Part shown: positions 42,851-51,101 of the stretch, in pieces | How the letters are laid out: every line of letters begins with the position of its first letter | Position numbering within the stretch: the stretch's first letter is position 1 | Source of the DNA: Hoeflea sp. | GTDB lineage: Bacteria > Pseudomonadota > Alphaproteobacteria > Rhizobiales > Rhizobiaceae | NCBI RefSeq assembly: GCF_002733955.1 | Contig: NZ_NVXQ01000029.1 | Location: 1 to 64,000, forward strand | Direction: 5' to 3' | DNA: 64,000 nucleotides | Notes under the pieces: model-generated | What the model saw: only the letters and a program-made list of their open reading frames with translations | The model's database searches: none | What the model was told of the DNA's origin: nothing | Made by a program: the position numbers and the translations under genes

Positions 42851-43834
42851 ATGAAACAGACACTCAAAGCAGCCCTAATCGGCTCCGTCATGGCCCTGAC
42901 GGCGACCACCGCCTCGCTGGCTGAAACCACGCTCAAATTTGCCCATGCGGCGCCTGAAACCGACCTGCAGCAGGATCTTGCAACCTTCTTCCAGGAACAG
43001 GTTGCCGAACGCACCGGCGGCGAAGTGAAGGTGCAGATCTTCCCGCAGGGCCAGCTCGGCAACGATGCCGCCATGATCGACGGCACCCGCTCCGGCATCA
43101 TCGACATCACCATGGTCGGCCTGAACAACTTCTCCGGCCTGATGCCTGAATCCGCTGCGTTCACCCTGCCCTTCATGTTCCCGACCCGCGAGACCGCCTA
43201 CAAGGTTCTCGACGGCGAAGTCGGCCAGTCGGTTCTCGCACAGTTTGAAGAGCACGGCCTGAAGGGACTTGGCTTCCCCGAGAACGGTTACCGCAACATG
43301 ACCAACAACAAAGGCCCGATCAAGACACCGGCCGATGTCGAAGGTCTGCAGATGCGCGTGAACAACTCGAAGGCACTCAACGACATGTTTGCCGCACTCG
43401 GCGCCAACCCGCAGCAGATCCCGGTGGCCGAGCTCTACACCGCGCTGGAAACCGGCGTTGTCGACAGCCAGGATCACCCGATAGGCGTGACCCTGTCCTT
43501 CAAGTTCTATGAAGTTCAGAAGTATCTCAGCCTGACCAACCACTCCTACTCGCCGCTGGCAGTTGCCATGAACCTCAACAAGTTCAACGGCCTGACAGAG
43601 GAGCAGCAGAAGATCGTGCTCGAAGTCGCATCGGAAGCAGTCGACATGCAGCGCGAACTCTCGATTGCCAAGGAAGACGAAATGATCGCAGCTCTTGAAG
43701 CTGAAGGCATGGAAGTCAACCGCGACGTCGACGGCGCCGCATTCCAGGCAAAGGTCAAGCCGGTCTGGGAGGCTTTCATCGCCGACAATGGCGACACCCT
43801 GATCAAGGCCATCGAGGCGGCTTCTGCCAACTGA
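42851..43834 (+). CDS. dctP: TRAP transporter substrate-binding protein (DctP)
   Basis: A 327-residue periplasmic protein with a Sec signal peptide (KQTLKAALIGSVMALTATTA, cleavage near SLAE). The DctP signatures are LKFAHAAPETDLQQDLA, IFPQGQLGNDAAMIDGT and the carboxylate-binding Arg region VEGLQMRVNNSKALNDMF. GGAGG precedes the ATG. It closes the Q-M-P operon, followed by a strong terminator at 43874-43905. Confidence 0.92.
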   Translation: MKQTLKAALIGSVMALTATTASLAETTLKFAHAAPETDLQQDLATFFQEQVAERTGGEVKVQIFPQGQLGNDAAMIDGTRSGIIDITMVGLNNFSGLMPESAAFTLPFMFPTRETAYKVLDGEVGQSVLAQFEEHGLKGLGFPENGYRNMTNNKGPIKTPADVEGLQMRVNNSKALNDMFAALGANPQQIPVAELYTALETGVVDSQDHPIGVTLSFKFYEVQKYLSLTNHSYSPLAVAMNLNKFNGLTEEQQKIVLEVASEAVDMQRELSIAKEDEMIAALEAEGMEVNRDVDGAAFQAKVKPVWEAFIADNGDTLIKAIEAASAN

Positions 43835-43873
43835 TCCGATCAGACACGGGCGGAACAGATAACCGCCATACAG

Positions 43874-43905
43874 AAAAGCCCGATCTGTTGCAGATCGGGC
43901 TTTTT
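43874..43905 (+). terminator. rho-independent terminator after dctP
   Basis: A perfect 14-bp stem, AAAAGCCCGATCTG/CAGATCGGGCTTTT with a TTG loop, followed by a T run to 43905. Because the stem starts with AAAA it can also act for the convergent idonate-dehydrogenase-like gene on the minus strand. Confidence 0.85.
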
Positions 43906-43994
43906 ACATTTCCGGGGGATGTTTGGTTCCAGGCTCTTCCCAGCAATGCATTCAACGGGGGAACAGGCTTGGCGGACGGTTCAGCCGTGCCGGC

Positions 43995-45026
43995 TCACTG
44001 AAAACTGAGCTGAACCTTCATCGCCTGCGACCGGTCGCCGGCCAGTTCGAAAGCCGACACCGCCTCATCGATCGGCATCGTGTGCGAGATCAGCGGTTCG
44101 ACATCGATCCGCCCCGCCTGCATCAGCCTGACCGCCATGGCAAATTCCTCGTGGAACCGGAAGGACCCGCGCAGATCAATTTCCTTGGCCGTCATCGCCT
44201 GTATGGGCAGTGTCATGTCCCCGCCCAGACCGAGCTGCATGATCACCGACCTCGGACGCATCGCCGGGATTGCACCCGCCAGCGCCGGCGCAGCCCCCGA
44301 GCATTCATAGAGAACATCGAAGCTGCCCTTGCCCACGGCATAGGCGTTCAGCGCCTCGGGATCGATGCCGGTGTTGATGACCCGGTCGGCCCCGACCTTG
44401 GTGGCATAGCTCAACGCCGCATCCGACAAGTCGGTGACGACGATCTCCACCGCCCCTGCCGCCCGCGCCGCGAGCACGCACAATGTGCCGATGGGGCCGG
44501 AGCCTGTGATCAGAACCCGTTTGCCCAGCAAGTCGCCGGCGCGCCGCGTTGCATGCAGGCACACGGAAAGCGGTTCAGCCATCGCTGCCTGCCCGGCAGA
44601 CAGCCCATCGGCCTTGACGCACTGGCTTTCCAACGCCACCAGCTGCTCGCGGAACGCACCCTGGATATGCGGGAAAGGCATCGCCGATCCGTAAAACCGC
44701 ATGTTTTCGCAGTGATTGCGCAACCCCTGTCCGCAATAGCTGCAGTGACCACATGGACGCGACGGCGAAACCGCGACCAGGTCACCGACAGCCAGGCTCG
44801 AGACACCCTCGCCCAATGCCGTGACATGGCCCGAGACTTCATGCCCCAGAACCATCGGCTGTTTCAGCCGCACTGCGCCAAATCCGCCGTGGTTGTAGTA
44901 GTGCAGATCCGAGCCGCAAATGCCGCCGCTGGCAAGCTTGATGGCGACCTCGCCCGGCCCCGGTGTTTCCACCGGGTAGTCTTCCAGGCGCAGATCCTTG
45001 GCTTCATGAATGATAATCGCGCGCAT
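43995..45026 (-). CDS. idnD: zinc-dependent alcohol dehydrogenase, L-idonate 5-dehydrogenase-like
   Basis: A 343-residue medium-chain dehydrogenase. The catalytic zinc site is GICGSDLHYY and LGHEVSGHV; the four structural-zinc cysteines are in PCGHCSYCGQGLRNHC; the cofactor motif is ITGSGPIGTL. The N-terminus (IIHEAKDLRLEDYPVE) and size match IdnD/sorbitol-type enzymes. It would oxidise L-idonate to 5-ketogluconate, which the SDR nearby could reduce to gluconate. It is 9 nt downstream of the 2-hydroxyacid dehydrogenase gene, in one leftward unit controlled from 46023-46036. Confidence 0.82.
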   Translation of the reverse strand: MRAIIIHEAKDLRLEDYPVETPGPGEVAIKLASGGICGSDLHYYNHGGFGAVRLKQPMVLGHEVSGHVTALGEGVSSLAVGDLVAVSPSRPCGHCSYCGQGLRNHCENMRFYGSAMPFPHIQGAFREQLVALESQCVKADGLSAGQAAMAEPLSVCLHATRRAGDLLGKRVLITGSGPIGTLCVLAARAAGAVEIVVTDLSDAALSYATKVGADRVINTGIDPEALNAYAVGKGSFDVLYECSGAAPALAGAIPAMRPRSVIMQLGLGGDMTLPIQAMTAKEIDLRGSFRFHEEFAMAVRLMQAGRIDVEPLISHTMPIDEAVSAFELAGDRSQAMKVQLSFQ

Positions 45027-45035
45027 GGCACATCC

Positions 45036-45995
45036 TCACAGAACGGGGGTCAGAAGATCGGCACCGGAGAAGTGCGCGATCAGATTGTCTCGAACCAGCT
45101 TACCCATCGCCTTCCGGGTCTCGAAGGTTCCCGAGGCATGGTGCGGCTGCAGCAGCACATTGTCGAGCGCCAGGAACCGCGGATTGAGCTTTGGCTCCCC
45201 TTCGAACACATCAAGCGCGGCAGATCCCAGCCTACCTTGTTCCAGCGCATCGAGAAGCGCGTCCTCGTCGATATTCGCCGCCCGCGAGATGTTGATGATC
45301 ATGCCCTCGGGTCCGACAGCGTCGATCACCTCGCGGCCAACGATGTGCCGGGTCTGGGCCGACGCAGCCAGCGTCACGAACAGGAAGTCGGCATGCCGCG
45401 CGAGTTCCACCGGGCTCTCGATGAAGGTCCAGTCCGGTGCGTAGTCTTTCGCAGCCACGTCGCTATAGGCGATATCCATGTCGAAGCCCGCAAGCCGCTT
45501 GGCGACCTCGAAACCGATACGACCGAGCCCAAGAACCCCGGCCTTCTTGCCGAAGACCCGTTTCTGCAACGGGTACAGCCCCCTGGCAGCCCAGGATCCG
45601 TCCCGGACCCATTTTTCGGCGCCGATCATGCCGCGCGACTGCACCATCATCATGGCAACCCCGAGATCGGCGACATCCTTGGTCAAAACATCCGGCGTGT
45701 TGGTCACGCGGATACCGCGCTCACGGCAGGCAGCCAGATCAACAGCATCATAGCCAACACCATAGACACTGATCACTTCCAGCTTCGGCAATGCTTCGAT
45801 CAGGGCCCGGTCAGCGCCCAGTTCGCCCCGCGTGGCGATGCCACGCACGTTTGAACCGACCGCGGCAAGAAACCCTTTTTTGTCGTCGGCTTCGAAATAT
45901 CGGTGCATGGTAAAGGCCGCGTCGAGTGGCTGCTGGTCCCATTCGGGATAGGGGCCAATCTGCAATATCTCGACGGCGGGAGTGGAAGCAGGCAT
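45036..45995 (-). CDS. D-2-hydroxyacid dehydrogenase (2-ketogluconate/glyoxylate reductase-like)
   Basis: About 319 residues from the ATG at 45995 (GGAG 7 nt upstream); the frame stays open far upstream but that part is antisense to the SDR gene. The NAD(P) motif is GVLGLGRIGFEVAKRL; the catalytic Arg is in NISRAANID, Glu in DVFEGEPKLNP and His in LQPHHASGTFETR. GhrB/2-ketoaldonate reductases of this family reduce 2-ketogluconate to gluconate. It is divergent from the gluconate-dehydrogenase-like SDR across the palindrome at 46023-46036. Confidence 0.85.
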   Translation of the reverse strand: MPASTPAVEILQIGPYPEWDQQPLDAAFTMHRYFEADDKKGFLAAVGSNVRGIATRGELGADRALIEALPKLEVISVYGVGYDAVDLAACRERGIRVTNTPDVLTKDVADLGVAMMMVQSRGMIGAEKWVRDGSWAARGLYPLQKRVFGKKAGVLGLGRIGFEVAKRLAGFDMDIAYSDVAAKDYAPDWTFIESPVELARHADFLFVTLAASAQTRHIVGREVIDAVGPEGMIINISRAANIDEDALLDALEQGRLGSAALDVFEGEPKLNPRFLALDNVLLQPHHASGTFETRKAMGKLVRDNLIAHFSGADLLTPVL

Positions 45996-46022
45996 TACAA
46001 ACTCCGTAAACAATCTTGACTG

Positions 46023-46036
46023 TGTTATCGATAACA
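46023..46036. promoter_or_regulatory. TGTTATCGATAACA operator in divergent promoter
   Basis: A perfect 14-bp palindrome centred between the starts of the 2-hydroxyacid dehydrogenase (45995, minus) and the SDR (46086, plus). A TTGACT at 46016-46021 abuts it. One bound repressor could shut both directions. Confidence 0.6.
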
Positions 46037-46085
46037 TATAGACCTGATACAGCAATGTCGACACCAATTTACCGAGGAACTTCTG

Positions 46086-46856
46086 ATGGCAGATCTCAGC
46101 CTGTTTGACCTGAGCGGGCGCACGGCGCTCATTACCGGATCTTCGCAGGGGATCGGCTACGCGCTTGCCGCAGGCCTTGCCAAAGCCGGCGCAAACCTGG
46201 TGCTGAACGGCCGCGACAAGGCCAAGCTGGCGGATGCGGCCACGCGGCTGGCCGATACCGGCGCGACCATTCATCAGCTTGCCTTTGACGTGACCGACCA
46301 TGCCGCAGCCCGTGCGGCCGTGGACGAGTTCGAAGCATCCGTGGGCGCCATCGACATCTGCGTCAACAATGCCGGCATGCAGCATCGCGCGCCGCTGGAG
46401 GATTTCCCTGCCGACGCCTTCGAGACGCTTCTGCGCACCAATATCAGCTCGGTATTCAATGTCGGCCAGGCCGTGGCGCGTCACATGATCGAGCGTAAAG
46501 GCGGCAAGATCATCAACATCGCTTCGGTGCAGACCGCGCTGGCCCGGCCCTCGATCGCGCCCTACACCGCAACCAAGGGCGCCGTCGGCAATCTGACCAA
46601 GGGCATGGCCACCGACTGGGCCAGGCATGGGCTTCAGTGCAACGCAATCGCGCCGGGGTATTTCGACACCCCGCTCAATGCCGCCCTGGTGGCAGACCCG
46701 GAATTCAGCGCCTGGCTCGAAAAGCGCACCCCCGCCGGCCGCTGGGGCAATGTCGAAGAGCTCGTCGGCGCCTGCATCTTCCTGTCGTCCGATGCCGGCT
46801 CCTTCGTCAATGGCCACACGCTTTATGTCGACGGCGGCATCACTGCATCGCTCTGA
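46086..46856 (+). CDS. idnO: SDR, gluconate 5-dehydrogenase-like
   Basis: A 256-residue short-chain dehydrogenase. The cofactor motif ALITGSSQGIGYALA is followed by LNGRDKAKL, whose Arg favours NADP. The catalytic residues lie in NIASVQTALARPSIAPY and YTATKGAVGNLTKG. The sequence resembles IdnO/gluconate 5-dehydrogenases. It would interconvert 5-ketogluconate and gluconate before the kinase encoded one base downstream. GAGGAAC sits before the ATG. Confidence 0.85.
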   Translation: MADLSLFDLSGRTALITGSSQGIGYALAAGLAKAGANLVLNGRDKAKLADAATRLADTGATIHQLAFDVTDHAAARAAVDEFEASVGAIDICVNNAGMQHRAPLEDFPADAFETLLRTNISSVFNVGQAVARHMIERKGGKIINIASVQTALARPSIAPYTATKGAVGNLTKGMATDWARHGLQCNAIAPGYFDTPLNAALVADPEFSAWLEKRTPAGRWGNVEELVGACIFLSSDAGSFVNGHTLYVDGGITASL

Positions 46857-46857
46857 G

Positions 46858-47361
46858 ATGACCCGCTACGCAATTATCATGGGCGTTTCAGGCTGCGGCA
46901 AGACCAGCGTCGGCGAAGGCCTGGCGCAAAGCACCGGCATCCGCTTCGTTGACGGTGACGCCCTGCACCCGAAGGCCAACGTCGACAAGATGTCCGCGGG
47001 CACTCCACTGACCGATGAAGACCGCTGGCCCTGGCTCGAGCTGATAGGTCGCGAATTCGCAAACAGCCCGGCGCCGCTCATCATCGGCTGTTCCGCGCTC
47101 AAACGCGGCTACCGTGACATGATCCGCCACCATGCCGGCGCCATGGTTTCGTTCATCCACCTCAGCGGCTCCCGCGAGATCATTGCCCGGCGCATGCAGG
47201 CCCGCAAGGACCACTTCATGCCGCCAGCCCTGCTCGACAGCCAGTTTGCCGCACTTGAGCCGCTGGCAGCTGACGAGGATTCGGTATCCATCGATATAGA
47301 CCAGCCGCTTGAAGCCATCATCGCGCAGGCGACCCGCCATCTGGAAGGAAAAACACCGTGA
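46858..47361 (+). CDS. gntK: gluconokinase
   Basis: A 167-residue P-loop kinase, normal GntK length. Walker A is MGVSGCGKTSVGEGLA; the substrate region reads FVDGDALHPKANVDKMSAG and LTDEDRWPWLE; the later GCSALKRGYRD and HLSGSREIIARRMQARKDHF are GntK hallmarks. It phosphorylates D-gluconate to 6-phosphogluconate with ATP. The start is one base after the SDR stop. Together with the SDR and IdnD-like enzyme it gives a complete idonate-to-6-phosphogluconate route. Confidence 0.93.
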   Translation: MTRYAIIMGVSGCGKTSVGEGLAQSTGIRFVDGDALHPKANVDKMSAGTPLTDEDRWPWLELIGREFANSPAPLIIGCSALKRGYRDMIRHHAGAMVSFIHLSGSREIIARRMQARKDHFMPPALLDSQFAALEPLAADEDSVSIDIDQPLEAIIAQATRHLEGKTP

Positions 47362-48245
47362 CAGAGAAAGTAGCCCTGATCGGAGCCGGCGCCATGGGTG
47401 GCGCAATTGGAACGCGCCTGCTGGAAACGGGCAATCGGCTCGCCGTTTTCGACCTCGACGCCGGAAAGGTCGCGGAACTGGTGGCCAGGGGCGCGGTCGC
47501 TGCAAGCTCCGCCGCTGAAGCCGCAGCCCAATCCGATTATGTCATCACCAGCCTCAATTCGCCCGAGATTGTCCATCGAGCCGTGTTCGGGCAAGCCGGC
47601 GTTGCCGAGGGCGCGAAACCCGGCACCATCATCATCGACATGTCGTCGATCGATCCGGTGGCCACGCGGCAATTGAGCCAGGATGCCAGCGAAAAGGGCC
47701 TGCGCTGGGTCGATTCCCCCTTGTCGGGCGGGGCACCGAAAGCGCTGATCGGCGAGCTGACCTTGATGGCCGGCGGCGAGGCCGCGGATGTCGAACAGGC
47801 CCACACCGTGTTGCGCCATGTGGCCAGCAATTACACCCATATGGGCCCAAGCGGTGCCGGCCAGACCACCAAGCTGATCAACCAGGTGCTGTGCGGGCTT
47901 GGCTTCCTCGCCGTCGCCGAAGCCACCCAGCTCGCGCTCGATGCAGGCGTCGACGCCGCAAAGATCCCGCAAGCGCTCAAGGGCGGGCGTGCCGACAGTG
48001 CTATTTTGCAGGAATACATGCCGCGCTTCGTCAGCAAGGATTACCGCCGCACCGGCCGCATCGACAACATGGTCAAGGACCTCAACGGCGCGCTCGACCT
48101 CGCACGGGCCAGCCACACCTCCATGCCGATGACGGCACTCTGCGCCGAAATTCACCGCATGCTGACAGCAGCCGGAATCGGCGGCGAAGACCAGGCCGCC
48201 GTGATGGAATATTTCAAAGGCCCTGATAAGGAACAGTTCAAATGA
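47358..48245 (+). CDS. beta-hydroxyacid dehydrogenase (GarR/3-hydroxyisobutyrate dehydrogenase family)
   Basis: A 295-residue NAD(P)-dependent enzyme starting with GTG in a 4-nt overlap (GTGA) with gntK. The cofactor motif is IGAGAMGGAIGTRLLE, the substrate motif DSPLSGGAPKALIGELT and the catalytic Lys is in GAGQTTKLINQVL. Known family members reduce tartronate semialdehyde or oxidise 3-hydroxyisobutyrate and 4-carbon sugar acids. In this sugar-acid operon a tartronate-semialdehyde reductase or L-threonate-type dehydrogenase role is plausible, without proof. Confidence 0.82.
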   Translation: MTEKVALIGAGAMGGAIGTRLLETGNRLAVFDLDAGKVAELVARGAVAASSAAEAAAQSDYVITSLNSPEIVHRAVFGQAGVAEGAKPGTIIIDMSSIDPVATRQLSQDASEKGLRWVDSPLSGGAPKALIGELTLMAGGEAADVEQAHTVLRHVASNYTHMGPSGAGQTTKLINQVLCGLGFLAVAEATQLALDAGVDAAKIPQALKGGRADSAILQEYMPRFVSKDYRRTGRIDNMVKDLNGALDLARASHTSMPMTALCAEIHRMLTAAGIGGEDQAAVMEYFKGPDKEQFK

Positions 48246-48574
48246 TCACCCGCTACGCCCTGTTTGAAGGCTCGGTGAAACCCGGCATGACGGAGACCTT
48301 CCGCTCAGCTGTTCTGGATCGCCTGGTGCCACTGTGGAAGCAGTTCGCAGGCGCCCAGGAAGTGCGTGTCATGTTCGGCGAGGAACGCGACGAGGGCGCG
48401 CCGGAATTTCCGCTGATCCTCGCCATCAGTTACCCCGACCGCGCGGCGATGGACCAGGCGCTGCAAAGCCCCGCCCGGGCGCAATCCCGCGAGGTCACCG
48501 GCAAAATCGTGGCCGAGTGCTTCGATGGCCGTATCCACCATCATGTCACCCTGGCGAATTCATTCCCCGTCTAG
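48242..48574 (+). CDS. small dimeric alpha-beta barrel protein, function unknown
   Basis: A 110-residue protein that overlaps the upstream dehydrogenase by ATGA, so it belongs to the operon. The layout (RYALFEGSVKPGMTETF at the start, LILAISYPDRAAMDQAL, then EVTGKIVAECFDGRIHHHV) looks like an EthD/ABM-type ferredoxin-like barrel. No catalytic motif is evident. Such small proteins can be mutarotase-like or monooxygenase-like helpers. I do not assign a function. Confidence 0.7.
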   Translation: MITRYALFEGSVKPGMTETFRSAVLDRLVPLWKQFAGAQEVRVMFGEERDEGAPEFPLILAISYPDRAAMDQALQSPARAQSREVTGKIVAECFDGRIHHHVTLANSFPV

Positions 48575-48612
48575 GACGATGATGGAGCGGGCATGGTGCA
48601 ACGAAGCCTTGT

Positions 48613-48626
48613 TGTTATCGATAACT
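48613..48626. promoter_or_regulatory. operator upstream of the LacI regulator gene
   Basis: TGTTATCGATAACT differs from the palindrome at 41023 and 46023 only in its last base. It lies 114 bp before the LacI start, which suggests autoregulation. Confidence 0.5.
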
Positions 48627-48739
48627 CTTGTTGCTACGATTCACCGTCGGAGACAGGGGGCGTTTGACGATGCGGGGGAGCTTTCGAACCATGCCGGTTC
48701 CGTCTCCTGCGCGGACGTTTCGCCGGGGGGCGTAGAAGC

Positions 48740-49771
48740 ATGAAATCATCCAGAAAAACGCCGACCATGGCCGATGTCGCCCGCGAGGCCGGCGTCTCTC
48801 CGATGACAGTCTCGCGCGCCTTCAAATCCGACGCCTATGTCAATGACGAAACCCGCAAGGCCATCCTGGCTGCCGCAGAACGGCTCGGCTATGTCATGGA
48901 CAGCATGGCATCGGGCCTGTCGTCGCGCAAAACCGGCTTTGTCGCCGTGACCATCCCTTCGGTCAACAATGCCAATTTTGCCGACACCATCCGCGGCCTC
49001 ACCGAAGGTCTGCAGGAAAAGGGACTGCAGGTTCTGCTCGGCTACACCAGCTACAATCTGGAAGAGGAAGAGCGGCTCGTCCGCCAATTGCTGACCCGCC
49101 GTCCCGAGGCAATCGTCGTCACCGGCGGCAAACACACCGAAAAATGCCGCGCCATGCTTGAAAACGCCGGCATCCCGGTGATCGAAACCTGGGACATTCC
49201 CAGTGACCCGATCGATTCCGTGGTGGGTTTCTCCAATGCGGAAGCCTCGGCCATGATCGTCCGGCACCTGGTCTCTACCGGACGCACGAAAATCGCCTTT
49301 CTCGGCGGCGACACCAGCCGCGACACCAGAGGTTTCGATCGTCGCCGCGGCTTCACCCGGACAATGGAACAGCTGGGGTTCGACGCAACCCGGCTGACGG
49401 AAGCCGGCCCGCCCCCGATTTCCATGCGCGAAGGGGCCGATGCATTTTCACGCCTGATGCAGAAATGGCCCGATACCGAGGCCGTCGTCTGCGTCTCGGA
49501 TCTGGCCGGGTTCGGCGCCCTGACCGAATGCCAGCGTCTGGGGATCGACGTGCCCGGCAAGATGGCGATCGCCGGCTTCGGCGCCTACGAGATATCCGAT
49601 ATCTGCGTCCCGCCGATCACGAGTGTTGATCCGCACTGCTACCAGATTGGAATGTTGTCGGCCCAACGGATCATCGACCTGCTGTCCGATGCCGATGAGG
49701 AAACCACGACCAGCCAGACAGTCCTCGAACCCGAACTCCTCATTCGAGCTTCAACAGTCTCAACATCCTGA
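48740..49771 (+). CDS. LacI-family regulator of the idonate/gluconate module
   Basis: A 343-residue LacI/GalR protein. The HTH is MADVAREAGVSPMTVSRAFK followed by the hinge helix AAERLGYVMDSMASGLSS; the sugar-binding domain includes VAVTIPSVNNANFADTIRG and MAIAGFGAYEISDICVP. The GntR/IdnR branch of LacI proteins recognises TGTTA-N4-TAACA operators, and three such sites flank this module. No strong ribosome binding site is seen. It follows the small barrel gene by 165 bp and has its own operator. Confidence 0.9.
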   Translation: MKSSRKTPTMADVAREAGVSPMTVSRAFKSDAYVNDETRKAILAAAERLGYVMDSMASGLSSRKTGFVAVTIPSVNNANFADTIRGLTEGLQEKGLQVLLGYTSYNLEEEERLVRQLLTRRPEAIVVTGGKHTEKCRAMLENAGIPVIETWDIPSDPIDSVVGFSNAEASAMIVRHLVSTGRTKIAFLGGDTSRDTRGFDRRRGFTRTMEQLGFDATRLTEAGPPPISMREGADAFSRLMQKWPDTEAVVCVSDLAGFGALTECQRLGIDVPGKMAIAGFGAYEISDICVPPITSVDPHCYQIGMLSAQRIIDLLSDADEETTTSQTVLEPELLIRASTVSTS

Positions 49772-49839
49772 TCCCGAGCCACAACGGCAAAAAAACAGAA
49801 GTGCCGCGTCCGTCGGAACCGGTTCGAGCGGTTATCCTG

Positions 49840-49871
49840 TCCGCAATCAACATCGAGGCGCCGATTGCGGA
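49840..49871. repeat. perfect 9-bp inverted repeat between convergent genes
   Basis: TCCGCAATC (49840-49848) and GATTGCGGA (49863-49871) with a 14-nt spacer, in the 213-bp gap between the LacI gene and the convergent kinase gene. There is no T tract. It may be a weak bidirectional terminator. Confidence 0.25.
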
Positions 49872-49984
49872 TCAGCTCAAGCGCCTTGAACAACCGCTGG
49901 CTAGAATCGGGGCAATGCCAACGACCATCCTGCCTGGGCACGATCTGAACAGCCTGCGCCGTCAGCGTGTGAGAGCCCACATTG

Positions 49985-50941
49985 TCAGGCCCGCATGCGC
50001 TCCATCTGCTGGCCTGAGAGCAAGGCGTCGAGTTCCTCCAGCGAAGAATTTCCTTCCATCGGTCCACGCTTGGCAACAGCCAGCGCACCTGCGGCATTGG
50101 CGTAGCGCGCCGCCATCTCAACCGAATGTCCTTGAGTGAACATCGCCAGGAAGGTTCCGCAAAAGCTCTCGCCCGCCCCCGACGGATCGACGTTCTCGAC
50201 ATCATGACCGGCAAAGTCGTAGCGCGCATCACCGTGCAGAACCACTGCGCCATCTGCTCCACATTTGCGGACCACAATATCAGCACCGGAAGAGCGAAGC
50301 GCTGCAACTGCAGCTTCCTCGGACTTGCCGGGATAGAGCAAGGCCAGATCGCTGGAACCGCAGAAAAGTATTGAACTTGAAGCCATGACCTTGTGAAGCG
50401 CCTCCACGGCCTTTGGCGCCGCCATCAATTCTGGCCCGACGTCGAGATCGCAGCTGATCCGTCCGCCCCGAGCCAGAACTTCATCACACACTGTCAGGAT
50501 CAAGGCCCGCAACCGCGCATTGACGAGCGATGCCCCGGACACATGCAGAAGCAAATCAGTTGAAGGAAGCGCCGGCACAACCTTGCCCGCCCACTCGGCC
50601 GCAGTGTTGTTGACATGGACTATTCGACTGCGGCTTGCGTCGTCGAATTCAGACACGAAGGCCACGCCGGTGGCTTTGTCGCCGTGAAGCGCGAGGCCAC
50701 TGGTGTCGACCCCGCTTTCCGCCAGGCGCTCGACCAGCGCGCAGCCGAAACCATCCTCACCGATGCCACCGAAAATCTTTGTCTGCGCGCCCATCCGTGC
50801 AGCCTGATCCAGCGAGATAGCCACGGCACCGCCGGGATAGGGACCTGAATAGGCCGCCAGCTCGCTCAACGCGCACCCTGTGGCATGAGACACAAACTCA
50901 ACGCGGAGTTCACCCACTGAAATAATCGTTGTCGCTGACAT
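49985..50941 (-). CDS. PfkB-family sugar kinase (fructo-/tagatose-kinase-like) with GAGE instead of GAGD
   Basis: About 318 residues from the ATG at 50941. Ribokinase-fold features are the N-terminal GPYPGGAVAISLDQAARMGA, FGGIGEDGFG and the C-terminal nucleotide/anion-hole motif VDPSGAGESFCGTFLAMF. The usual catalytic Asp of GAGD is Glu here (codon GAG). It is divergent from the polyol LacI gene and shares its operator, so it likely phosphorylates the ketose (fructose, tagatose or sorbose) produced by SmoS and MtlK. Whether the Glu variant is active needs testing. Confidence 0.82.
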   Translation of the reverse strand: MSATTIISVGELRVEFVSHATGCALSELAAYSGPYPGGAVAISLDQAARMGAQTKIFGGIGEDGFGCALVERLAESGVDTSGLALHGDKATGVAFVSEFDDASRSRIVHVNNTAAEWAGKVVPALPSTDLLLHVSGASLVNARLRALILTVCDEVLARGGRISCDLDVGPELMAAPKAVEALHKVMASSSILFCGSSDLALLYPGKSEEAAVAALRSSGADIVVRKCGADGAVVLHGDARYDFAGHDVENVDPSGAGESFCGTFLAMFTQGHSVEMAARYANAAGALAVAKRGPMEGNSSLEELDALLSGQQMERMRA

Positions 50942-50952
50942 CACCGGTCACC

Positions 50953-51005
50953 TTGCTCAAATTTTTGTTGCCGCGATATAATCTAAACTTTTACGCATGT
51001 CAAAA
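50953..51005. promoter_or_regulatory. overlapping divergent promoters with LacI operator
   Basis: Plus strand: TTGCTC (50953-50958), 18 nt, TATAAT (50977-50982). Minus strand: TTGACA (51003-50998), 17 nt, TATATC (50980-50975). TTTTACGCATGTCAAAA (50989-51005) covers the plus start site and the minus -35. The same motif returns at 52241-52257, so one LacI protein should control the kinase, itself and the smo operon. Confidence 0.6.
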
Positions 51006-51101
51006 TTTCAGCTGGATTTTTCCGCCAGAAAATTTACAATACGTACCTCAAGAGAAGAAAATAGCCGCAAAACACACCTCGAACTGGTACTGAGTCCGCA
51101 A

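Noticed and set aside
43923-45854. 643-codon plus-strand frame opposite the idnD-like and 2-hydroxyacid dehydrogenase genes
   Set aside because: Antisense shadow with no recognisable motif; it would also begin just after a strong terminator without a promoter.
45996-46817. Upstream extension of the 2-hydroxyacid dehydrogenase frame, giving 593 codons
   Set aside because: The extra 274 codons are antisense to the SDR gene and cross the palindromic operator; the ATG at 45995 has a ribosome binding site and the normal N-terminus.
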